Of a DNA stretch of 64,000 nt, positions 1-5,906 are shown in pieces. Positions within the stretch are counted from its first letter, which is position 1, and the number at the start of each line of letters is the position of its first letter. Location of the stretch: positions 62,001-126,000 of the forward strand of contig NC_008816.1 in assembly GCF_000015645.1 (NCBI RefSeq). The letters are read 5' to 3'. This DNA is from Prochlorococcus marinus str. AS9601. Its GTDB lineage: Bacteria > Cyanobacteriota > Cyanobacteriia > PCC-6307 > Cyanobiaceae. The notes under the pieces are model-generated. The model was given only the letters and a program-made list of their open reading frames with translations, had not been told where the DNA came from and searched no databases. The position numbers and the translations under genes are program-made.

Positions 1-76
1 AAGATCTTGTTTATTTAATTTAGAGCAGATGCAGAATAATGCTATGTGGCTTATTTCTTATTAATTAAAATTAAAA

Positions 77-577
77 ATGCTGGTTATAAATGAGCAGAGA
101 CAAGCATTCGAGAATTGGATGAATAATGCTGCAATAAAAGAACCTGAAAAAACAAATTTCCAAAAATGGATATACGATAGTCCACTTGATATTTACATTC
201 CAAAAATCCCTCCAGTTGAATGTTCGATAGGATCACATAAACGCGGATTTGTATTTGATATCTTGGTCTACATAAATGGGATTGATTGGTTGAATTACAT
301 TAATGTAAGTTATATTTCTGTTGATTCTGAGGTAAATTACTTTCTCAATTGGATTGAAAAAGTTCCTTCTAGTCGTTTTTCAATAGATGAGAGAGAAGAA
401 TATTTTTGGGACTGTTCTCCTAAAGATGATTATCAACGATACGTAAATACTTTTAGAGCACTTAAAAAAGTAAGTGTTGTTGTAGTTGAAGAATATTGGA
501 AAACTAAAGAATTAATTGAAGAATATTGGAAATCAAAAGTATTAGAAAAAAAACTTACTAACAATCTTCATCAATAA
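77..577 (+). CDS. Hypothetical protein, first of a tandem paralogous pair
   Basis: A 166-residue protein I do not recognise. It has no signal peptide or membrane segment. It contains two copies of a short aromatic motif, FQKWIYDSP near residues 28-36 and FLNWIEKVP near 89-97, the second followed by IDERE. The next gene has the same layout (FDQWIKNSP, FHNWFLNCP, then IDERK), so the two arose by tandem duplication. The stop codon overlaps the next ATG by one base, which points to translational coupling. It heads a four-gene plus-strand run in a region that looks accessory. The C-terminal third is lysine- and glutamate-rich. Function unknown. Confidence 0.65.
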   Translation: MLVINEQRQAFENWMNNAAIKEPEKTNFQKWIYDSPLDIYIPKIPPVECSIGSHKRGFVFDILVYINGIDWLNYINVSYISVDSEVNYFLNWIEKVPSSRFSIDEREEYFWDCSPKDDYQRYVNTFRALKKVSVVVVEEYWKTKELIEEYWKSKVLEKKLTNNLHQ

Positions 578-1074
578 TGCTATATAAACATCATTTAAAA
601 GAATTTGATTCTTGGTTGGAAAATAGTTTGATGAATGATTCAGATAAAATTGCTTTTGACCAATGGATAAAAAACAGTCCAAATCCTATCTATTTGCCAG
701 AGATACCACCTGTAAATGGTTCTTTCCGCGATCCAAATGGATATTTATGGTGTGCTTATTTAATTAAAATTAGAGTTCAAATAGATAATGATGCATGGGA
801 AAAAAATTTAAATAAAAAATTTTCAAGTATTCAAAATAAAGAAATTATTGACTTCCATAATTGGTTTTTAAATTGTCCATTAAGGTCTTGTGGTATTGAC
901 GAGAGAAAAACTGGATATTCTTATCCTCGTTATGATTTTAAAAAGCGCCGTTGGGTTGGGAGAAGACAGTCTTTGCTTTACTTAACGGTAAGTACAATAA
1001 AAACTAATTCTATTTACTTCGAGAACCTTAGAGATCAATCAGTTGATCAAAGATACAAGGAGTATTCATATTAA
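577..1074 (+). CDS. Hypothetical protein, second of a tandem paralogous pair
   Basis: A 165-residue paralogue of the upstream gene, aligning along most of its length: FDQWIKNSPNPIYLPEIPPV matches FQKWIYDSPLDIYIPKIPPV, and both have a later W-x(4)-P motif followed by IDER. The start ATG shares its A with the upstream TAA. The C-terminal part is more basic than in the first copy, with KKRRWVGRRQ around residues 125-134, so the copies have diverged there. The next small gene begins two bases after the stop. No family was recognised; a DNA- or RNA-binding role for the basic patch would be speculation. Confidence 0.65.
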   Translation: MLYKHHLKEFDSWLENSLMNDSDKIAFDQWIKNSPNPIYLPEIPPVNGSFRDPNGYLWCAYLIKIRVQIDNDAWEKNLNKKFSSIQNKEIIDFHNWFLNCPLRSCGIDERKTGYSYPRYDFKKRRWVGRRQSLLYLTVSTIKTNSIYFENLRDQSVDQRYKEYSY

Positions 1075-1076
1075 AA

Positions 1077-1229
1077 ATGAAAAAATATTTGATATCAGGT
1101 TTAGTCGATTCATACAGGATAAAAATAAATTTATTTGCTATTTCGCCAAATAGTGCGATCAGCGTCTTTAAGCAAAAATATCCAAACGCAGAGGATATTT
1201 ATGTCATTCAAGATTTATTTAAGAAATGA
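1077..1229 (+). CDS. Small hypothetical protein, 50 aa
   Basis: ATG at 1077 and TGA at 1227-1229 give 50 codons (MKKYLISGLVDSYRIKINLF...). It sits exactly between two other plus-strand genes: it starts two bases after the upstream stop and overlaps the next ATG by four bases (ATGA). This spacing is the main evidence that it is translated. The protein is hydrophilic to mildly amphipathic, has no clear membrane segment, and carries a K-x-K-Y-P-N-A-E-D segment near the C-terminus that resembles phycobilisome- and phage-type small proteins only superficially. Function unknown. Confidence 0.5.
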   Translation: MKKYLISGLVDSYRIKINLFAISPNSAISVFKQKYPNAEDIYVIQDLFKK

Positions 1230-1459
1230 AAGTACCTGATAAAGAATTTTTTGAAAAAAATAAAGTCCACCTTGAAATGTTGACTATTAAGGGTGAATGG
1301 AAAAGATTAGATACTTTTTATGATTATTCGACAGCAATCAGTCATGGAGTAAATAAATATTTTGCAACACATACTGCCCACAGATTAGTTAACAAAGAAG
1401 GAAAGATTCTTGAATTATTTGATTCAACATTATTAGAAGATGTTGATAACAAAGAATAA
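1226..1459 (+). CDS. Hypothetical protein, 77 aa
   Basis: A 77-residue acidic soluble protein of unknown function whose ATG overlaps the TGA of the preceding small gene by four bases. It is the last gene of the 77-1459 run; the following 280 bases are non-coding and repeat-rich. It has no recognisable motif beyond a short hydrophobic-aromatic core (DTFYDYSTAISHGVNKYF). The gene is probably real because of its coupled start and its codon use, which matches the neighbours. Confidence 0.55.
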   Translation: MKVPDKEFFEKNKVHLEMLTIKGEWKRLDTFYDYSTAISHGVNKYFATHTAHRLVNKEGKILELFDSTLLEDVDNKE

Positions 1460-1510
1460 TTAATTAAATAAAGATAACTGACCCTAAGTAATATTTAATT
1501 TCATGTTGTT

Positions 1511-1630
1511 GTAGCACCTTTATAACACTAGTTCAGTGATACCAATTGGTTTGACCCTGTGAAAAAAGGTTTGTAACACCTATATAACACTAATTTTGGA
1601 AGTAAGAACCCAGTGATACCAATGGATTTG
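1511..1630. repeat. Two interleaved imperfect direct repeats
   Basis: Unit A (about 20 bases, GTARCACCTWTATAACACTA) occurs at 1511-1530 and 1573-1592 with two mismatches. Unit B, beginning CAGTGATACCAAT, occurs at 1534-1553 and 1611-1630, also with two mismatches. The order is A-B-A'-B'. They lie in the gap (1460-1741) between the four-gene run and the adhesin-like gene. Nothing else in this gap looks coding. Confidence 0.7.
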
Positions 1631-1642
1631 GGGTTATATATG

Positions 1643-1666
1643 TATCAATAGCGAGTATACTACTTA
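1643..1666 (+). repeat. 24-base direct repeat, left copy
   Basis: A 24-base sequence beginning TATCAATAGCGA and ending TATACTACTTA. It recurs at 3299-3322 with one mismatch in the same orientation. The two copies bracket the adhesin-like gene; the right copy overlaps the end of the small ParA-partner gene. This could be an island-specific repeat element or a relic of insertion. No integrase is visible in the window. Confidence 0.7.
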
Positions 1667-1713
1667 GTTGAGATCCATTGCAGGGCAAGCGATCTCAGCG
1701 TTTCTAAAAATTC

Positions 1714-1735
1714 ATAAACCGGTAATAAACCAGTA
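1714..1735 (+). repeat. ATAAACC-type 11-base paired repeat, left copy
   Basis: ATAAACCGGT-A-ATAAACCAGTA, a diverged copy of the paired ATAAACCACTA motif that occurs twice on the far side of the adhesin-like gene (3165-3186 and 3226-3247). It lies just downstream of that gene's stop codon. Confidence 0.55.
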
Positions 1736-1741
1736 AATTAA

Positions 1742-3064
1742 TTATTTGAGTTTATAAACTGCTAAATCTTTTGATTTAAGATCTCCAAGTGCGACTTTTT
1801 CTAATCTTTCTAGCCTTGCTAAGAGTTGTTTATTTTTTTCTTCTAGAGTTTTGATTTTTGTTTCGAAATTCTCTTTTTCATTCATACTAATTTGAATAGG
1901 TTTTGTGGCCTTACCTAATTTCCAAACAAATCCTGCTCTAGCGGAAAAAGTATCTTCAAAATCACCGGCATAATCTTGACCTGGCATTGTCATTGACGCC
2001 GCATAGTTAATTGATAATTTGTCATTAACTTTAGAAGCACAGCCACCAGAAAAAGCAAAATCACCTCCATGAGTTCCAGTTCCTAATCCGCAAGCAAGGG
2101 TTGTATCTGTAGGAACTGTGGGCAATCCTGTTAGGGCGGCACTTAAAGCACCAACATTATTGATTGACTGTTCTACATCTCTTCCATTAATAAGTAACTT
2201 GGTCCCATTTGTGTAATCGATAGGAATTGGATTTCCATTGGCATCTTTCGCATAAACTTTTTGTCTTCCATTTTCTTCTTTTGTTATCCATGAGTTCTTA
2301 CCAATATGTAATTCTCCATTTGCTTTCTTGGTAATTAATGGTTCTCCATCAATTGCAAGTCCCTCTGAAGTTATATCAATATCGTTTTCATCTGTTCCGA
2401 TTTGGATTGTGCCATCAGCATTTTTTGTAATAACAGCAGTTCCATCAATGTTCAAACCATCTGCTACGACATCTATATCATTACCATCTGCTCCAAGTTG
2501 AATTGATCCGTCAGTATTTTTAGTAATAACAGCAGCACCATCAATATTCAAACCATCTTCAACAACATCTATATCATTACCATCTGCTCCAAGTTGAATT
2601 GATCCGTCAGTATTTTTAGTAATAACAGCAGCACCATCAATATTCAAACCATCTTCAACAACATCAATATCATTAGCATCTGCTCCAATTTGTATTGAAC
2701 TATCGGCAGTTGTTCCAACTGACATCGGTTTTACAAAATACTTTTGAAAATTACCATTATCTGAGATATCTCGCCAAGTATCTGTTTTCCAATTGTAAGC
2801 ATGAAATTTAGTCCCTGCTCCTCTAACCATTATCTCGCCAGTTTTTGCGTTTATATATGATTCTGCTGGTGTCCAACCATTATTATCAAACACTTTTGTA
2901 CTAAGTAGTGTTTTTTGACCATCCAAAACACCCCATACTCTATTTCCAATAGATGCATCTCCTGAATAATCTATTCCGAAGGCCTCATATTCTTCTGCAT
3001 TTAGTGTATTGATTCCTAGAAATATCGAGGAACTAATTAATGAAAATGCCAATAATTTTTTCAT
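1742..3064 (-). CDS. Secreted repeat protein with YadA-like anchor (trimeric autotransporter adhesin-like)
   Basis: A 440-residue protein. Residues 1-23 form a clear Sec signal peptide ending LNA. Residues 121-248 are four 32-residue repeats (core IQxGADxNDIDVVEDGLNID), the kind of passenger expected to form a surface stalk. Around residues 296-385 comes a segment like the YadA-type C-terminal anchor: GALSAALTGLP, then alternating beta strands with SARAGFVWKLG. Cys325 and Cys342 could form a disulfide. Unlike classical YadA proteins the chain continues past the barrel strands with a coiled coil (about 399-425, NKQLLARLERLEK). It probably acts at the outer membrane. It is flanked by DNA repeats and is likely accessory. 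The YadA assignment is by eye and moderately sure. Confidence 0.65.
   Translation of the reverse strand: MKKLLAFSLISSSIFLGINTLNAEEYEAFGIDYSGDASIGNRVWGVLDGQKTLLSTKVFDNNGWTPAESYINAKTGEIMVRGAGTKFHAYNWKTDTWRDISDNGNFQKYFVKPMSVGTTADSSIQIGADANDIDVVEDGLNIDGAAVITKNTDGSIQLGADGNDIDVVEDGLNIDGAAVITKNTDGSIQLGADGNDIDVVADGLNIDGTAVITKNADGTIQIGTDENDIDITSEGLAIDGEPLITKKANGELHIGKNSWITKEENGRQKVYAKDANGNPIPIDYTNGTKLLINGRDVEQSINNVGALSAALTGLPTVPTDTTLACGLGTGTHGGDFAFSGGCASKVNDKLSINYAASMTMPGQDYAGDFEDTFSARAGFVWKLGKATKPIQISMNEKENFETKIKTLEEKNKQLLARLERLEKVALGDLKSKDLAVYKLK
2321..2704 (-). repeat. Coding tandem repeat, four 96-bp units
   Basis: Four units of 96 bp encode the 32-residue passenger repeats. The inner units are nearly identical: positions 2469-2569 equal 2565-2665 over 101 consecutive bases, whereas the outer units have diverged. 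This suggests recent unit duplication or gene conversion, and the copy number is likely to vary between strains. Confidence 0.9.
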
Positions 3065-3164
3065 GAGATTTTGACTAGTTTTTATACTTTTAGTTTATTT
3101 TGCATTTTTGGTTGTGCTATATATATCCTTCTTTTCATCAGTAAATGCACCATTTTTATTTGGA

Positions 3165-3247
3165 ATAAACCACTAATAAACCACTGTCCTAGTTATATCA
3201 ATCGTTTTCAGATATTAAAATTCAAATAAACCACCAATAAACCACTA
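3165..3247 (+). repeat. Paired ATAAACCACTA repeats
   Basis: ATAAACCACTA occurs twice in tandem at 3165-3186 and, with one change, twice more at 3226-3247. The second pair starts 61 bases after the first, so the repeats recur at regular short spacing. They sit upstream of the adhesin-like gene (start 3064) and downstream of the ParA partner gene. They could be operator-like or iteron-like sites. The rest of the 3065-3315 gap shows no gene. Confidence 0.65.
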
Positions 3248-3298
3248 ACTTAATCCGTGAGATCTATTGCTATAACTGACTTTTATGCTATATGTCTT

Positions 3299-3322
3299 TA
3301 TCAATAGCGAATATACTACTTA
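3299..3322 (+). repeat. 24-base direct repeat, right copy
   Basis: This matches 1643-1666 at 23 of 24 bases, in the same orientation. It overlaps the last two codons and the stop codon of the small membrane-protein gene at 3316-3561. Confidence 0.7.
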
Positions 3323-3561
3323 AGTTTTAGTAAATCTAATGGTAGATATTCATTAATATAGAGAAATAGTATTGTTAAAGTTCCAATTACAGAGCCTATA
3401 AAACCTCCAAAAAAATTAACTAATAATCCAGATTGTCTAATTATTGCTTCTTCTTTTTTTTCTTCTTCTTCTAAATTAGGAGAATCAACTACTTTTAAGC
3501 GCTTATTGGTTGTTGGTTGTTTAAGTTGTTGGTGTCGGATGAGGGCTTCGAAATCAGGCAT
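3316..3561 (-). CDS. Small membrane protein overlapping ParA (possible ParA partner)
   Basis: The ATG at 3561 gives 81 residues (MPDFEALIRHQQ...); a TTG at 3585 would add eight. A charged, glutamate- and lysine-rich N-terminal half (EEEEKKEE) precedes one hydrophobic segment near residues 42-68, rich in glycine and phenylalanine, predicted to cross the membrane. The gene overlaps the 3' end of the ParA gene by 67 bases in the -1 frame, on the same strand. It is translated either by reinitiation inside parA or, less likely, by a -1 frameshift that would tether ParA to the membrane. No family was recognised. Confidence 0.55.
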   Translation of the reverse strand: MPDFEALIRHQQLKQPTTNKRLKVVDSPNLEEEEKKEEAIIRQSGLLVNFFGGFIGSVIGTLTILFLYINEYLPLDLLKLK

Positions 3562-4166
3562 GGAATTTGTGAGGCAATTGAACAATAAGCAGACCAGCCC
3601 GTCATTCGACGAGGATCTGATCTGCCTAAATCGTCTACAGCTTCAAATACAGCATTGCCAGCGGCTTCTGCTTTATCAAATGCTGAGAGTAAGGGTATAA
3701 ATGTATCAAAAACATATAAACCATAATTTTCTAGAGCTGCTTTGGCTTGTTGCGCTGCTTTTTGCTGTCTAAAATCAACTTTTACTATTACTACAGCATG
3801 GTTAACTTTTAAGTTGCTTAATAAATTAGCTAGTTCAACAGTTAATTCTACTGATCTTGCTTTTGCAGTTGTAGGCAAGATAACTAAATCTGAACCATAC
3901 GCTAAGTGTTTAAGTTCTTCTTGATCACTGCTAGCCTGGCCATCAGTTATTACAATTTCTGATGATCTTGATGCTTTAGCAGCTGAACTGACGGGGAAAA
4001 CTGGAAATGGAAGATTGCCTCTTGATGCGTATGCTAAAGCAGATCTATTCTTGTCTGCATCCACTATGCAAACTTTTTTACCTTCAGAGTGCCAAACACT
4101 TGCAAGGTGAATACTTGTACAGGTCTTGGCAACCCCCCCTTTTTGTCCGCAAACGGTAATGAACAA
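3495..4166 (-). CDS. ParA/MinD-type ATPase
   Basis: A 223-residue P-loop ATPase. The deviant Walker A KGGVAKT lies at residues 9-15, with the signature lysine in KGG present. VDADKNRSAL (about 36-45) and ITDGQASS correspond to Walker A' and B regions of the ParA family. Such proteins polymerise or form gradients to place DNA or protein cargo. No ParB or parS-like gene is adjacent, so this is an orphan. The last 22 or so residues are hydrophilic and lie where the small membrane gene overlaps. It resembles the short ParA proteins of marine picocyanobacteria; cargo unknown. Confidence 0.85.
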   Translation of the reverse strand: MFITVCGQKGGVAKTCTSIHLASVWHSEGKKVCIVDADKNRSALAYASRGNLPFPVFPVSSAAKASRSSEIVITDGQASSDQEELKHLAYGSDLVILPTTAKARSVELTVELANLLSNLKVNHAVVIVKVDFRQQKAAQQAKAALENYGLYVFDTFIPLLSAFDKAEAAGNAVFEAVDDLGRSDPRRMTGWSAYCSIASQIPCLISKPSSDTNNLNNQQPISA

Positions 4167-4316
4167 TTTTTTATTTTTATTTCTCTTACTTTGGAGAATA
4201 ATTTCTTAATGTCAAGAGAAACTGATTTTTAATGCTTTAAAACTTATTTTTTGAAATATTTTAAAGAAGTTAATATTTTTAGATAACCTTATAAAGTTCC
4301 TTATTTAAATTGGCTA

Positions 4317-5279
4317 GTGAAGAAAAGAATTGGATTAGGTACGTGGTCTTGGGGGAATAAGCTTTTCTGGAATTATCAATCTACAAATGACGATGATTTA
4401 CGTGAGACATATGATGAAGCGTTACGAAGAGGTTTCGATCTAATTGATACTGCAGATTCTTACGGTACTGGGAATCTTAAGGGCAGAAGTGAATTGTTGA
4501 TAGGAAAATTTTTACTAAATACTCCTTCAGCAAAGAAAAAAAGAATACAAGTAGCAACCAAACTTGCACCTTATCCCTGGAGAATAGGTAACAGAGGCTT
4601 TAATAAACCTTTTTTGAAAAGTTTAGAGAGACTTAATAACAAATTAGATATAGTTCAATTACATTGGTCAACTGCGAAATACAATCCTTGGCAGGAATTA
4701 GGGCTGTTGAATAATCTTTGCGATTTAAAAGATGAAGGCTTTGATTTTCAAATAGGCTTATCAAATATAGGCCCTAAAAGATTGATGAAATTAATTAATT
4801 TTTTAGCAAAAAGAAATCAGAACCTAAAGAGTGTTCAAATACAGTTTTCTTTGCTTGCTCCCGATTTAGGAAAACAATATCAGGTAAAAAAAATTTGCGA
4901 CGAAAATAATATTGATTTCTTTGCTTATAGTCCTTTGTCCTTTGGAATACTTTGTATTGATCCAGATAAAGAAGAAAATAAAGAAAAAAGTTTTATTCGT
5001 AATTCCTTATTTGAAAACTATAAAAAACCAACATATGAATTGCGGAGGTGTCTAAAAAGAATTGCGCATCAAAGATCAGTTTCCCAAGCGCAAGTAGCAA
5101 TTAATTGGTGTTGTTATCAAGGAACTATTCCACTTGTTGGAATGCGAAAAAAATCACAAGTTATAGATGTATCTAATGTATTTAATTGGAATTTAAAAAA
5201 AAATGAATTTAAAGTACTTCAGGAAGTTTCAAAAAAATGTTTAAAAAAAATGCCGAAAAATCCTTTTTCGAGTAATTAA
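4317..5279 (+). CDS. Aldo/keto reductase family oxidoreductase
   Basis: 320 residues, the usual length for the family, folding as a TIM barrel and using NADPH to reduce carbonyls. The catalytic tetrad is visible: Asp44 in LIDTADSYG, Tyr49, Lys82 in VATKLAP and His116 in VQLHW. The C-terminal cofactor region (ISOV-type) reads AINWCCYQGTIPLVGMRK. The start is GTG at 4317, directly before KKRIGLGTWSWG, which aligns with the usual N-terminus. It stands alone, transcribed away from the ParA gene across a 150-base gap. The true substrate cannot be read from sequence. Confidence 0.88.
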   Translation: MKKRIGLGTWSWGNKLFWNYQSTNDDDLRETYDEALRRGFDLIDTADSYGTGNLKGRSELLIGKFLLNTPSAKKKRIQVATKLAPYPWRIGNRGFNKPFLKSLERLNNKLDIVQLHWSTAKYNPWQELGLLNNLCDLKDEGFDFQIGLSNIGPKRLMKLINFLAKRNQNLKSVQIQFSLLAPDLGKQYQVKKICDENNIDFFAYSPLSFGILCIDPDKEENKEKSFIRNSLFENYKKPTYELRRCLKRIAHQRSVSQAQVAINWCCYQGTIPLVGMRKKSQVIDVSNVFNWNLKKNEFKVLQEVSKKCLKKMPKNPFSSN

Positions 5280-5287
5280 TTAAATTT

Positions 5288-5425
5288 TTAGCTAGATATT
5301 TTCTTATTTTTTTTGATTTGACAACTACTATTCCATAGTTCATTGGGAAATTTTTCACCAGTGAATCTAATAACTTTTGGTTTGAGATTTATTATCAAGT
5401 CATTTAGTTTTTTATTAGATTCCAT
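5288..5425 (-). CDS. Possible small protein, 45 aa
   Basis: The minus-strand ATG at 5425 runs 45 codons to TAA at 5288-5290, ending nine bases from the convergent aldo/keto reductase stop. The product (MESNKKLNDLIINLKPKVIR...) is basic and soluble, with one cysteine and a WNSSC segment. There is no Shine-Dalgarno sequence and no family was recognised. It is the only plausible gene in the 300 bases between the reductase and the tmRNA. Confidence 0.4.
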   Translation of the reverse strand: MESNKKLNDLIINLKPKVIRFTGEKFPNELWNSSCQIKKNKKISS

Positions 5426-5578
5426 TTTGCAAGATTGGATTTCTTAATAAGATAAATTAATTTAAAACTTATCTTCTCAGTATTTATACTTATAAAATTA
5501 AAAAAATTCTTTTTAATACACGTAATTGCAGCAATATTTACACACTCATAAATTATCTACTACAACTTCTTAGTTATT

Positions 5579-5605
5579 GAAAAAAGTGGAGTCCTTCCAG
5601 ACTCC
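5579..5605 (-). terminator. Hairpin plus T-run at tmRNA 3' end
   Basis: On the minus strand GGAGTC-TGGAAG-GACTCC (5605-5588) forms a perfect six-base-pair stem with a six-base loop, followed two bases later by a run of Ts. It fits a rho-independent terminator, though it may also be the last helix of the mature coding piece. Confidence 0.65.
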
Positions 5606-5870
5606 TCGTATCATTTGGTTGATAAGGCTGATATAACCCCATCTCCTTTTGGATCAAGCAGCAACTGGTGCTGTTTGACGGGAGAAACTAACGATTTTGT
5701 TAGCATTTGTGTTTTTGCTCTAACCGAGCCGGCTTCAGTCACCTTCCTTATGCCCCGTCGAAACCATTACAACCCCAAATAGTGGAGTTGAGCGGAATCG
5801 AACCGCTGTCCGAAACATCGGTTGAGATCACCTAGTCCAATTGGACATTTATATTCTGACAGGCAAAATG
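5586..5870 (-). ncRNA. ssrA: tmRNA, circularly permuted two-piece form
   Basis: On the minus strand the acceptor piece comes first and ends at 5783: its T-arm reads GGTTCGATTCC, followed by CAACTCC and discriminator A. A six-base spacer (5777-5782) follows, then the coding piece starts at 5776 with GGGGTTG and GGTTTCGACGGGGCA. GGGGTTG pairs over seven positions with CAACTCC, one a G-U, rebuilding the acceptor stem across the permutation. The tag frame and a 3' hairpin follow. CCA is not encoded. This layout is known for the Prochlorococcus/marine Synechococcus lineage. The outer ends, especially the 5' end near 5870, are approximate. Confidence 0.93.
5654..5704 (-). other. tmRNA proteolysis-tag reading frame
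   Basis: Sixteen codons and TGA encode ANKIVSFSRQTAPVAA. The tag begins with the resume codon GCT and ends in the small hydrophobic residues that direct tagged, stalled-ribosome products to ClpXP-type proteases. Confidence 0.93.
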
Positions 5871-5906
5871 GTTATTGAATAGTTTTTTTACTAAGTTTTA
5901 TCGTAT

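Noticed and set aside
1-76. Gene start or tRNA end at the left edge
   Set aside because: Only AT-rich non-coding sequence is visible, with no frame or stem structure.
1510-1740. CRISPR array
   Set aside because: The repeats are imperfect, interleaved and differ in spacing, with no cas genes.
3506-3700. 64-aa plus-strand frame opposite ParA
   Set aside because: It is an antisense shadow of the ParA gene with no family signal and mixed Cys-rich composition.
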